The notes below the pieces were generated by a model. It saw only the letters and a program-made list of their open reading frames with translations. It was not told the DNA's origin and did no database searches. A stretch of 64,000 bases of DNA from CBDCBA01 sp965214125 (GTDB lineage: Bacteria; Planctomycetota; Phycisphaerae; Tepidisphaerales; Tepidisphaeraceae): NCBI GenBank assembly GCA_965214125.1, contig CBDCBA010000027.1:310001-374000 (forward strand), in the 5' to 3' direction. The translations under genes and the position numbers were made by a program. Each line of letters starts with the position of its first letter. Position 1 is the stretch's first letter. Positions 1 to 8,339 of this stretch are shown here, one piece after another.

Positions 1-1
1 C

Positions 2-1357
2 ATCGTCGAGAAGGGCGAGGGCGACCCCGTCAGCGGCAAGGTGACCAAGAAGATCAAGGGCGGCCTGCTCGTCGACATCGGCGTGCCCGTCTTCCTCCCC
101 GCCAGCCAGGTCGACATCCGCCGGCCCGGCGAGATCAGCGACTGGATCGGCCGCGACGTCGACGCCGTCATCCTCAAGATCGACGAGGAGCGGCGCAACA
201 TCGTCATCTCCCGCCGCAAGATGATTGAGCAGGAGCGCGAGGAACTGAAGAAGAAGACGATGGAGAAGCTCGAGGAGGGCCAGATTGTCACCGGCACCGT
301 CAAGAACATCGCCGACTTCGGCGCGTTCATCGATTTGGGCGGCATCGACGGCCTGCTGCACATCACCGACATGTCTTGGGGCCGGATCAACCACCCCACG
401 GAGATGGTCAAGATCGAGGACGACGTCGAGGTCAAGGTGCTCAGCATCGACCGCGACCGCGAGAAGATCGCCCTTGGCATCAAGCAGAAGGATGCCAGCC
501 CCTGGGAGAACATCGAGGGCAAGTACCCCGTCGGCACGATCCACGAGGCCGAGGTGGTCAACATCATGTCCTACGGCGCGTTCTGCAAGCTCGAAGACGG
601 CGTCGAGGGCCTGGTCCACATCTCGGAAATGTCCTGGACCAAGCGGATCAACCACCCGAGTGAAGTAGTCGCCAGCGGGCAGAAGGTGCTCGTGAAAGTT
701 CTGGACATCAACAAGGACAAGCAGGAGATCAGCCTTGGCATGAAGCAGGTCCAGGAGAACCCCTGGGACCGCGTCGCCGAGAAGTACCCCCCCGGCTCGG
801 TTATCGCCGGCAAGGTGCGCAACATCGCCAACTACGGTGCGTTCGTCGAGATCGAGGAGGGCATCGACGGCCTCTTGCACGTCAGCGACCTCTCCTGGAC
901 CAAGAAGGTCGGCCACCCGAGCGAGGTGCTCAAAAAGGGCGAGGACATCCAGGCCGTCGTGCTTAGCGTCGACCAGGACAAGCAGCGCATCGCCCTAGGC
1001 CTGAAGCAGATGCAGGAAGACCCGTGGCTGCACGTGATCCCGGACAACTACAAGCCGGGCATGGTCGTGCAGGGCACCGTCACCAAGATCGCCAACTTCG
1101 GCGTCTTCGTGGAGCTCGAGGACGGCCTCGAGGGCCTCTTGCACGTCTCGGAGATCGCCGACCACAAGGTCGAGAAGCCCGAGGACGAACTCAAGGCCGG
1201 CCAGGTGCTCGAAACCAAGATCCTGCGCGTCGACAGCGAGGAGCGCAAGATCGGCCTGAGCCTCAAGCGTGCCCAGTGGGCCCAGGAGCAGGAGAAGCGC
1301 GAGGACGAGCGCGCCAAGCGTCCCGAGCGCAAGAACCTGCGTGGCGGCCTGGATTAG
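2..1357 (+). CDS. rpsA: 30S ribosomal protein S1 (5' end outside the window)
   Basis: This protein binds mRNA on the small ribosomal subunit and helps it dock for initiation. The frame is open from base 2, so the start lies upstream; about 451 residues are visible. The first visible module carries the GGLLVDIG..FLPASQVD signature of S1 domain 2. Four complete S1 OB-fold repeats follow, beginning near visible residues 94, 179, 264 and 352. Each has the NI(A/M)xxGAF and GLxHIxxxSW-type motifs and ends in KIALGxKQ-like strands. The C-terminus is a charged tail (EKREDERAKRPERK). A strong terminator lies 24 bases after the stop, so the gene probably ends its transcription unit. The family assignment is secure. 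Confidence 0.96.
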   Translation: MVEKGEGDPVSGKVTKKIKGGLLVDIGVPVFLPASQVDIRRPGEISDWIGRDVDAVILKIDEERRNIVISRRKMIEQEREELKKKTMEKLEEGQIVTGTVKNIADFGAFIDLGGIDGLLHITDMSWGRINHPTEMVKIEDDVEVKVLSIDRDREKIALGIKQKDASPWENIEGKYPVGTIHEAEVVNIMSYGAFCKLEDGVEGLVHISEMSWTKRINHPSEVVASGQKVLVKVLDINKDKQEISLGMKQVQENPWDRVAEKYPPGSVIAGKVRNIANYGAFVEIEEGIDGLLHVSDLSWTKKVGHPSEVLKKGEDIQAVVLSVDQDKQRIALGLKQMQEDPWLHVIPDNYKPGMVVQGTVTKIANFGVFVELEDGLEGLLHVSEIADHKVEKPEDELKAGQVLETKILRVDSEERKIGLSLKRAQWAQEQEKREDERAKRPERKNLRGGLD

Positions 1358-1380
1358 AATCTTCGTTCGCTACGCGAGTC

Positions 1381-1422
1381 AAACCCCGCCCCGCTGCTTT
1401 CGAGCGGCGGGGCGGGGTTTTT
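1381..1422 (+). terminator. Intrinsic terminator of rpsA
   Basis: Bases 1381-1398 pair with 1403-1420 to form an 18-bp GC-rich stem with one T-G wobble (1395/1406), closed by a TTCG tetraloop at 1399-1402. A T5 run at 1418-1422 follows. The A run at the stem base would also let it act on the other strand. Confidence 0.93.
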
Positions 1423-1536
1423 CAGCGCGCGGCAGGGCATCCGACTCACCTTGGCGAGCCGGTGTCACGCGGCCCAAATTCCGGTTGAAATTTTTACCTT
1501 GACAGCAAAGGGGTTATTAGGGTAGCTCCTGGTCCA

Positions 1537-2036
1537 ATGAAAACAATGTCGTCTTCCGGCCTTGGCCCGGATGCGGTGTTCGATCGCGGGGCGGGTTGGA
1601 GAGAGTGGGTTTGTTTCGGAGTTGCCGCCACATTGCTCCTTTCGGCATTCGGCAAGGCAACCAACCCTTCGGCAACAGTTCGAGTTCTGCAAGATGTGTG
1701 GTCGGTTCCGGCCGGTCTTGCCAAATTGAGCGTCGCAACGCTTGTATTGTCCGAGGCGGGCATGGCCCTGCTTTTGTGCCGTCCCCGCACGCGGCGGCTC
1801 GGTGCAGCATTCACAATTCTACTGCTTGTTCTAGGCAGTGTCAGCGTGCTCTGAACTACTATCTGGGTGGGGATCTTCCGTGCGGATGCGGGTTTCCGAC
1901 CGGCACGATTAGTCCGTTGTTGAACAACGTACTTGCCCTACTTCGAAATCTAGTTCTGTTCTGTCTCTGTCTTCCTGTCGTTGTCAGGCAAACTGATTGG
2001 TCGTCGCGGCGGGTTGATGATGATGATCCACTTTGA
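1537..2036 (+). pseudogene. MauE/DoxX-like redox membrane protein, frameshifted
   Basis: The first frame (1537-1854) encodes about 105 residues with three hydrophobic helices and the SAFGKATNP element typical of MauE-like proteins. It stops after LGSVSVL. The sequence continues in another frame from about 1853 with NYYLGGDLPCGCG and a further helix (LLRNLVLFCLCLPVVV), ending at TGA 2034-2036. The CxC in a 'D(L/V)PCGC' context is the usual second-half motif of the family, so one base appears to be missing near 1840-1860. MauE proteins are thought to support disulfide formation in exported partners; in methylamine dehydrogenase the partner is the Cys-rich light chain. The next gene encodes a Cys-rich exported peptide, which fits. 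The lesion may be a sequencing error. Confidence 0.66.
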
Positions 2037-2044
2037 GGTACGAC

Positions 2045-2329
2045 ATGTCTTAGTCACGTTCCCGTTTCTCGCTCGTCAGCGAGTTTTCGGTTCACCGCGC
2101 AATCTTTGCTACTGGCATCCTCGGGTGTTCGGCCGCAACTGCGTTTGCGACCGAATCGTCTTCATCCATGGCGGACTGCCCCGGATGCGAACTGGAGTAC
2201 ACTTGCCAAGGTGCGAACGGCACAGTGATTACCGTGAGTGGCTCGTGCCCGGAAGGGTATAGCTGCTACCCCTACTGCGCGCCCTACTACACGGTTGTTT
2301 GTCACAAGTGTCCCGCCGGGCCGCTGTAG
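2045..2329 (+). pseudogene. Exported 8-Cys peptide gene with a TAG at codon 3
   Basis: A GAGG Shine-Dalgarno (2035-2038) lies six bases before ATG 2045, but codon 3 is TAG (2051-2053). Beyond it the same frame stays open to TAG 2327-2329. It reads as a signal peptide (basic SRSRF, then the hydrophobic stretch AIFATGILGCSAATAFA) followed by a mature part rich in cysteine. Counted from the internal Met at 2168, Cys fall at 4, 7, 13, 27, 33, 37, 45 and 48 of 53 residues. No ATG, GTG or TTG exists between the TAG and 2168. The Shine-Dalgarno follows directly on the stop of the MauE-like gene, so the two look like one operon. An unexported 53-residue peptide from 2168 is the alternative. I do not recognise the family. 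Confidence 0.55.
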
Positions 2330-2481
2330 TCGTTGGAATGAAGGTGCTACTCTCGGTGTCGGTACGGCATTCCTGCACCGACGCCGTTAGAAAAATCTTT
2401 GTCACTCTCAGGAACAGCCTTGTCGATCACAGCTTAGGCACACACTACATCATTGAATAAGATGCTTTCGTGGCTTTCATC

Positions 2482-3246
2482 ATGAATACGCTCAATCCGA
2501 AAACGTACAAGCGCGTGTTGATTCCCATTGGCGTCCTGACTGGGCTTATAACGTGCGGGATAATCTGGTATTCCGCGCGACAGCCTGCTCCGATTCAGGG
2601 TCGCGCCCCGATTCAGGAGCCGATGACAGAGGTTACGTTCGCGCCGGCGGATCGACCGGCGCTTGCGAAAAAGGTGAGGCAAGCCGTGACCTCGTCGCGC
2701 GTATTTGACCGCCGTTCGACGCAAGAGCGAGCTCAGTTTGAGGAAGAAGCCGTCGGTGGGATCAACGCCTACCTCACTGGCGACTTCGACGCTTACCGCC
2801 AACTTCGGGCCGAGGCGGACGTGCCATACGTGGACGCGAACGCGGCTCGCGATGATTGGGAAGCGGGTTGTCGATCCATTCATTCCGCACTCATCGGCAG
2901 CGACTTGCCCACCGTGACGGTTCTTGTTAAAGACGGCGAACGCCTCGCAAATCCCAAAGGAGTCGTGGGCACGTTCGAGATTTACAACGTCATCGGCGGC
3001 GGAAACAAGGCGCGTGGGCCAGGCGATGTTGCGAACCCGATCGAGGCCAGAACCGACGTCGTGGAGGTGTCGATCCCGGCACGACTCACGGTCCAGCTTC
3101 CCAGCGGCAAGCTTTCTGAGGAGACGTTCAGCGGCAAGCTTGGCGTCACTCTCACCCGGCGACCAACCGACGGCCGTTGGATCATCACCGGCGTCCGCGT
3201 CAGCGGCATTCCCAACGGTGCGAGCGTGAGCATCCCAATGATCTGA
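2482..3246 (+). CDS. Membrane-anchored protein of unknown function
   Basis: The product is 254 residues from ATG 2482; a GTG at 2470 would add four residues. A single hydrophobic segment (VLIPIGVLTGLITCGIIWY, near residues 11-29) is preceded by basic residues, so the rest should face the periplasm. The soluble part begins with a Pro-rich linker and has no motif I can name; its C-terminal half is rich in beta-type sequence (VVEVSIPARLTVQLPSG). It lies between the MauE/Cys-peptide pair and a prepilin-like gene on the same strand and may be co-expressed with them. Unlike its upstream neighbours, the frame is intact. Confidence 0.75.
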   Translation: MNTLNPKTYKRVLIPIGVLTGLITCGIIWYSARQPAPIQGRAPIQEPMTEVTFAPADRPALAKKVRQAVTSSRVFDRRSTQERAQFEEEAVGGINAYLTGDFDAYRQLRAEADVPYVDANAARDDWEAGCRSIHSALIGSDLPTVTVLVKDGERLANPKGVVGTFEIYNVIGGGNKARGPGDVANPIEARTDVVEVSIPARLTVQLPSGKLSEETFSGKLGVTLTRRPTDGRWIITGVRVSGIPNGASVSIPMI

Positions 3247-3285
3247 TTCGCGTTGTCATGAACCCTGTATCCCTAAGGAGGCGAG

Positions 3286-4221
3286 ATGAACTTCTCTACC
3301 GGAACTGATAGCCACAATGGGCTGCGCTCGGCGTTCACGCTTGCGGAACTACTGGTTGTGATCGGCGTCGTTGCGGTTCTGCTCGCGTTGCTAATGCCGG
3401 CCCTCTCTTACGCACGGGCGTCGGCAAGAACGACCGTTTGTGCGTCGCAGCAGCGCCAACTATTAGCTGCCCACGTTCTGCAGGCGCAGGACCATCACGG
3501 GTTTGCTCAACTCGCGGGCGTGGTCGATGTCGGCAACGGACTGGCGGGTTACGGTTCGCTCCCGGCGGCACTGCACGACTCGCGGCGATCCCGCTACGCT
3601 TACGTGCGGCTTGAGGCCAGAACCTCCATGCCGACATTAGAGACGCTCGCCCCCTACCCGGCAACGCTGTTGCCTTACTTGGGCGCGCAGAATGTGCGTT
3701 TGGACGAGGGGTACTTGAACGGTGTGGACGGCCCTGTCTCACAGGAGCACGCTGTCACTCTTCTGCAATGCCCGTCGGTGGAGGCGACTGCCAGCGCAAA
3801 CCTCCCGTCGGTCGAGGTGCGGATCGACGACGTCGCCTACCTACGCGGCTGGGCAGTTCGCTTCGACTACGCCCTGAACGCGGGCCTTCTCGGATACCAT
3901 CATGAATCCCGGTATGAACCGCGGCGGCTGCGTGGGAACCTCGCTCGGGTGGCCGATAGCGCGCAAGTTGTCCTGCTCGGGGACGCGTGGAGCAGAACGC
4001 CACGTGGGAACACGTTCACGTGGACACCCTCGCTAGACGGAACCGTCCGAACGACTCTGGCGAACGTGGCTGACGGATCCGACCTTGCGTTTGGCCCGAC
4101 GCTCGATGCCGAGCGACATAGCGGGCAAGGCAACTTTGGCTTTGTTGACGGTCACTCGGAAACCCGCTCGATTACGGCCGATGCCCTGCGCGATGTGGTG
4201 TTGGCTAACGAACTGCGTTGA
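3286..4221 (+). CDS. DUF1559-like prepilin with H-x9-DG processing motif
   Basis: A strong AAGGAG ribosome-binding site (3272-3277) sets the start. Residues near 16-40 form a prepilin-type N-terminus, SAFTLAELLVVIGVVAVLL, with Glu at +5. The residue before the cleavage site is Ala, where most prepilins have Gly. The C-terminus holds the planctomycete H-x9-DG signature (RHSGQGNFGFVDGH). Proteins of this type are abundant in planctomycetes and are presumed pilin-like surface or secretion components, but their function is not established. At 311 residues the length is normal for the group. It is not part of the pseudopilin operon at 13.8-28.5 kb. Confidence 0.88.
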   Translation: MNFSTGTDSHNGLRSAFTLAELLVVIGVVAVLLALLMPALSYARASARTTVCASQQRQLLAAHVLQAQDHHGFAQLAGVVDVGNGLAGYGSLPAALHDSRRSRYAYVRLEARTSMPTLETLAPYPATLLPYLGAQNVRLDEGYLNGVDGPVSQEHAVTLLQCPSVEATASANLPSVEVRIDDVAYLRGWAVRFDYALNAGLLGYHHESRYEPRRLRGNLARVADSAQVVLLGDAWSRTPRGNTFTWTPSLDGTVRTTLANVADGSDLAFGPTLDAERHSGQGNFGFVDGHSETRSITADALRDVVLANELR

Positions 4222-4266
4222 ACGGCACCGGTCTTGTCGGCCGGTCCGATCACACCCAGTGACCTG

Positions 4267-5136
4267 TTACGCCGCGACGGCCTCTTTGCCCAGCATGCAG
4301 TCGCGCAGGCGGGCGACGCTTTCGTGCTCGATCTGGCGGACGCGCTCGCGCGTGAGGCCGACGTGTTTGCCGATCTCCTTCAGCGTCATCGGTTCCTCGC
4401 CTCCCAAACCGAAGCGGAGCTTGAGGATGGTGCTGGCCCGGTCGTCGATGCCTTCGAGCAGCTCGTGCATGCGCTCGAGGTCGTCGAAGTTCATCACCTC
4501 GATGTCGGGCTTGGGGTTGTTCTCATCGCGCACCACGTCGGCGATCTGAAGCTCGTCGCCGTCGGCGCCGGCGCCGCCGACGAACTGCGTGGGCGAGTGG
4601 TAGGCCTTGATCGCCTGCTTGATGATGCCGAGCTTCTTGCCCGTGACTTCGAGGGCGTCGCGTAGTTGCTTGTCGGTCGGCGGGTGGCCGAGCTCCTTCT
4701 CGAGATCGCGGCTGGCGCGGCGGAACTTGGTCATCAGCTCGACCATGTACGCCGGGATGTGGATCGGCTGCACGCCGTTGATCAGGGCACGCTTGATGGC
4801 CTGCTTGATCCACCAGCTCGCGTAGGTGCTGAAGCGGGCGCCGTTTTCAGGGTCGAACCCCTCGACGGCCTTGAGCAGGCCGATGTTGCCCTCCTCGATC
4901 AGATCGAGCAGGCCCATGCCGCGGCCGGTGAAGTGCTTGGCGATGTTGACGACCAGGCGCAGGTTCGAGCGGACCATGCGCTCGCGGGCGGCCATATCGT
5001 GCTGGTGGATGATGCGCCGGGCGAGCATCTTTTCCTCGTCGGCGGTCAGCAGTGGCGAGTCGTTGATCTGGCGGAGGTAGAGCTGAAGCGCGTTCTGCAC
5101 GCCGCCGCTACTGGCTTTGGAGGTCTTGGTGGGCAT
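4267..5136 (-). CDS. rpoD: RNA polymerase sigma-70 family factor, primary type
   Basis: This protein directs core RNA polymerase to promoters. The 289 residues contain region 1.2 (LQLYLRQINDSPLLT, about 17-31) and region 2 (RSNLRLVVNIAKHF, GLLDLIEEGNIGL, FDPENGARFSTYASWWIKQAI). Region 3 follows, and region 4 has the helix-turn-helix TLKEIGKHVGLTRERVRQIE near the C-terminus. There is no region 1.1, so it may be a short primary factor or a group 2 factor. The frame is open back to 5322, but that extension would run through the hairpin at 5309-5335, which looks like the terminator of the upstream gene. I therefore prefer ATG 5136. The gene symbol is tentative. Confidence 0.9.
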   Translation of the reverse strand: MPTKTSKASSGGVQNALQLYLRQINDSPLLTADEEKMLARRIIHQHDMAARERMVRSNLRLVVNIAKHFTGRGMGLLDLIEEGNIGLLKAVEGFDPENGARFSTYASWWIKQAIKRALINGVQPIHIPAYMVELMTKFRRASRDLEKELGHPPTDKQLRDALEVTGKKLGIIKQAIKAYHSPTQFVGGAGADGDELQIADVVRDENNPKPDIEVMNFDDLERMHELLEGIDDRASTILKLRFGLGGEEPMTLKEIGKHVGLTRERVRQIEHESVARLRDCMLGKEAVAA

Positions 5137-5308
5137 TACGTCGAGGGCTGGCTGGGGCGTAACGAGAAGGCCCTGCCGCGTCGCACCGACCGCGAACGGC
5201 CGGCGCGACGCACGGGCTGCATTTCCTGGGCGGACTTCTCCGGAAGACGCCGTCATGCCTTGCATCGACGCGCCGCGAGAGCGACTTTGGACGCGACCCA
5301 ACAAAGAC

Positions 5309-5335
5309 GCCGCCCCGCGCAAAGCGCGGGGCGGC
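5309..5335 (-). terminator. Probable terminator of the 5372-6538 gene
   Basis: A perfect 12-bp GC stem (5309-5320 with 5324-5335) closes an AAA loop. On the minus strand it is followed by GTCTTTGTT. It sits 36 bases after the stop of the upstream membrane protein gene and in front of the sigma factor gene. Confidence 0.7.
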
Positions 5336-5371
5336 GGACGTCAGACATCGGCTACGCGACTCAGGAGCCGC

Positions 5372-6538
5372 TCACATCGCCCGCTCGGGCACGTCGGGGC
5401 GGTTCTCCCACGGCGGGCGGTAGCGGAGGGGCCACAGTTCAGCCGGCCACGGGCGGGCCATCGCCACCCGCTCGGCGCCCGCGGTCGCTCCGCGTTCGAG
5501 GAGGATCGGCAGGATGCGGTCCTCCGGCAGTCGCTCGCCGGGCAGGTCGTCGCGGGTGTAGTGCGGGCTGATCCAATAGGTCGCGTCGTTGCCGGTCACG
5601 CTGGGCGGCAGGCGGCTGGTTCCATCGTCGGCCTCGCCTTCAAGACGTTGGGCCAAGCGTGTCTCGTCGGGGTCGTCGGCGCCGTTGTCGCGGAGCCAGG
5701 CCAGGCGGCGGGCGAGCCAACTGAGCCAGGCGAGGTCGTCGCGGCGCTGCGGGTCGAGCGAGAAGACGGCAACCAGGCCAAACCGCGCCCCGTGCGGGTA
5801 GTCTGGATGGTCGGCCACCCAAAGCGCTTCGAATGCCTGCACGACCACGGCCAGCGTCATCGGCAGCGTGCGAAGCGGTTTCGCAGGCCGAACGGCGGCC
5901 GTCGTGCTGCCGAGGTACGTGATGGCCGCCAACCCGAGGCCCGGCACGGCGATCAGGAGGCCCAGCGTCCACCCGATCCAATCTGCCGCGAACAGCCACC
6001 AAGCCAGCGCCGCCACACCGGCCGCGAGCACGAGCGCGATCACCGCCACGATGAGGGCATCGGATGCGCCCACCTGATCCTTGCGCACCGGCTCAGGCTT
6101 GGGCAGCACCCGCGGCGTTGCGAGCAGTTGCCGCATCTGCGCGAGGTTCATGAACCGGTGCGTCGGCTCGCCGAACACTGGCTCGGTTTCGCGGAGGTGT
6201 TCGGTGAGTTCGTCGCGCTCGCCCGCGGCGAAGACGGCCACCTTCAGTCGGTCCGCGTCGGCGTCGCCATCCTCGACCGCGCGGCGGCGCAGGTCGGCTG
6301 AAATCTCCTCGCGTTCCTCGGGCCCAAGCTGTCGGTCGCCGTCGTAGCCGCGAAGCTCTGCGGCGAGCAGCAGGCTCGTCGGCACGCCGCCGTCGGAGGG
6401 GACGTACTCCTCGATCCACAACCGCGCCACCCGCCCCGCCCCGGCGGCGAGCGAGCGGCGCATCGCGTCCGCCAGTGGTGGCCAGCGTTTGGGCGGTCTC
6501 AGGTCGAACGGCTCGTCGTGCATCACGTCCTCCGGCAT
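5372..6538 (-). CDS. Membrane protein of unknown function
   Basis: The 388-residue product has a soluble N-terminal domain of about 165 residues, then two close hydrophobic segments (ALIVAVIALVLAAGVAALAWWLF and a second ending AVPGLGLAAITYL). A C-terminal soluble domain of about 170 residues follows. Met 6 (6523) is an alternative start. The C-terminal part includes Trp-rich stretches (DDLAWLSWLARRLAWLRDNG). I recognise no domain. It is divergent from apt, with 85 bases between the starts. Confidence 0.7.
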   Translation of the reverse strand: MPEDVMHDEPFDLRPPKRWPPLADAMRRSLAAGAGRVARLWIEEYVPSDGGVPTSLLLAAELRGYDGDRQLGPEEREEISADLRRRAVEDGDADADRLKVAVFAAGERDELTEHLRETEPVFGEPTHRFMNLAQMRQLLATPRVLPKPEPVRKDQVGASDALIVAVIALVLAAGVAALAWWLFAADWIGWTLGLLIAVPGLGLAAITYLGSTTAAVRPAKPLRTLPMTLAVVVQAFEALWVADHPDYPHGARFGLVAVFSLDPQRRDDLAWLSWLARRLAWLRDNGADDPDETRLAQRLEGEADDGTSRLPPSVTGNDATYWISPHYTRDDLPGERLPEDRILPILLERGATAGAERVAMARPWPAELWPLRYRPPWENRPDVPERAM

Positions 6539-6623
6539 GGTCGCCCAAGCCTATTCGAATGCGCCCGCGTCGCCATCGGCTCAACTCGCGCTCCAGTGCC
6601 TGCGCCCGCTAGACTTTCGGCCG

Positions 6624-7154
6624 ATGACTGACCCCGTGGCCCACCTCAAGTCGCTGATCCAGGACGTGCCGGACTTTCCCGAGGCGGGCATCGTGTTCCG
6701 CGACATCACGCCGCTCCTCGCCGATGCCGGCGGGCTGGCGCTGGCGATCGAGCTGATGGCCAACCCGTTTCGCGGCAAGCAGGTCGATCTCGTCGTGGGC
6801 GCCGAGAGCCGTGGCTTTATCTTCGGGACGGCCGTCGCGTGCTGCCTCTCGGGCGGCTTCGGCCTGATCCGCAAGCCCGGCAAGCTGCCGCGCGCCAAGC
6901 GCAGCCAGGCCTACAGCTTGGAGTACGGCACGAACACATTGGAGATGCACGAGGACGACATTCGGCCTGGCCAGCAGGTCGTGATCTGCGACGACGTGCT
7001 CGCCACCGGCGGAACGATGAAGGCCTGCATCGACCTCGTCCGCCAGGCCGGCGGCGAGATCGTCGGCGTGGCCGTGCTAATCGAGCTCGCCACGCTGAAT
7101 GGCCGGCAGTTGCTCGGCGACGTGCCGGTCCACAGCGTTGTGACGTATGACTAG
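6624..7154 (+). CDS. apt: Adenine phosphoribosyltransferase
   Basis: The enzyme converts adenine and PRPP to AMP and pyrophosphate in purine salvage. From ATG 6624 the product is 176 residues, the usual Apt length. The N-terminal IQDVPDFPEAGIVFRDITPLL block is characteristic, VVGAESRGFIFG is the conserved substrate-site block, and VVICDDVLATGGT (about residues 121-133) is the PRPP-binding motif. An open extension to 6489 exists but does not resemble Apt. pabB begins three bases after the stop, so the two are probably cotranscribed. Confidence 0.95.
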   Translation: MTDPVAHLKSLIQDVPDFPEAGIVFRDITPLLADAGGLALAIELMANPFRGKQVDLVVGAESRGFIFGTAVACCLSGGFGLIRKPGKLPRAKRSQAYSLEYGTNTLEMHEDDIRPGQQVVICDDVLATGGTMKACIDLVRQAGGEIVGVAVLIELATLNGRQLLGDVPVHSVVTYD

Positions 7155-7157
7155 AAC

Positions 7158-8339
7158 GTGCGCGGCCGCCTCGACAGTTCCCTTGCCGACGACGCCGGCT
7201 GGACCACGCCGCCTTTCCGCGCCGGGCGAGTGATTCGGTGCGGGAACGACGGGCGTGTGACAATTGACGGGCGATTTGTCGCGAGCGATCCACTCGCGGG
7301 TTTGAACTGGCTTGATGAGCATCGCGGCGGCGGGCGGTGGGTTGGCTTTCTCGGCTACGAGCTCGGCGGCTGGTTCGAGCCGCGGGCGCGGCATCACGAG
7401 AAACCGCGAACCACTTCAATGCCGTTGTTCGCGTTTGGATTCGTCGGCGATCACGGCGACCCGGCGGGTGGGAGTGCGGGTTGCGCAAAGTCAGACCGCG
7501 ACCCGTTGGGTCGCGGCTATCGGACAAATTTTCGTCGCGAGCAGTATCTTCGCTCCGTCGAACGGTGTCTCGACTACATCGCCGCCGGCGACGTCTTTCA
7601 GGTCAACCTGAGCCAACGCCTCTCCCTGCCGTACGCCGGCGGCGCCGACGACCTGTACGCCGCGCTCCTCGCCCGCACGCCCGCGACGTACGGCGGCTTG
7701 ATCGAGCTCGACGACGTCGCGGTTGTCAGCAACTCGCCCGAGCTGTTCCTGCGCGTGACACCCGACCGCCGCGTGATGACCCGGCCGATCAAAGGCACGC
7801 GGCCGAACCGGCCCGGCGAAAAGGCGAAACTCCGGGATTCCGCCAAGGACGCGGCCGAGCTGAACATGATCGTCGACCTCGAACGCAACGACCTAGGCCG
7901 CGTCTGCGAGACGGGCAGCGTCGTCGTCAGCCAGCGTCGGACGATCGAAACGCACCCGAGCGTGCTACACGGCGTCGCAACGATCGAAGGGACGCTGAGA
8001 CCGGACGTGGGCCTCGCGGAGTTGTTCGCCGCGACGTTTCCCAGCGGCAGCATCACCGGTGCCCCGAAGATCCGCGCGATGCAGATCATCGACGAGCTTG
8101 AGCCCGATGCCCGCGGCGTCTACTGCGGGGCGATTGGCCACCTCGACGCGGACGGCTCGATGCAGTTCAACGTCGCAATTCGCACGGCGACGCTGGTGGA
8201 CGGCGTGCTGACGATTCCGGTCGGCGGCGGCATCGTGGCGGAAAGTGATCCGGCGGCCGAGCACGCCGAAACGCTCGTCAAGGCCGCCGCCCTGCTCGAC
8301 GCGGCCGAGAACTACAATCGGCCGTGCGCATCTTCCTGA
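7158..8339 (+). CDS. pabB: Aminodeoxychorismate synthase component I
   Basis: This enzyme makes 4-amino-4-deoxychorismate from chorismate for folate synthesis. The C-terminal chorismate-binding domain is complete: GDVFQVNLSQR, the PIKGTRP block, DLERNDLGR, and GSITGAPKIRAM. The Lys in PIKGT is the nucleophile typical of PabB, whereas anthranilate synthase usually has Ala there. The N-terminal part is short. The start is GTG, three bases after apt. No glutamine amidotransferase partner is in the window. The last 16 bases overlap the next gene. Confidence 0.9.
   Translation: MRGRLDSSLADDAGWTTPPFRAGRVIRCGNDGRVTIDGRFVASDPLAGLNWLDEHRGGGRWVGFLGYELGGWFEPRARHHEKPRTTSMPLFAFGFVGDHGDPAGGSAGCAKSDRDPLGRGYRTNFRREQYLRSVERCLDYIAAGDVFQVNLSQRLSLPYAGGADDLYAALLARTPATYGGLIELDDVAVVSNSPELFLRVTPDRRVMTRPIKGTRPNRPGEKAKLRDSAKDAAELNMIVDLERNDLGRVCETGSVVVSQRRTIETHPSVLHGVATIEGTLRPDVGLAELFAATFPSGSITGAPKIRAMQIIDELEPDARGVYCGAIGHLDADGSMQFNVAIRTATLVDGVLTIPVGGGIVAESDPAAEHAETLVKAAALLDAAENYNRPCASS

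Noticed and set aside
5137..5322. Extended N-terminus of the sigma factor
   Set aside because: It would be translated through the 12-bp GC hairpin that looks like the terminator of the upstream gene, and it has no region 1.1 pattern.
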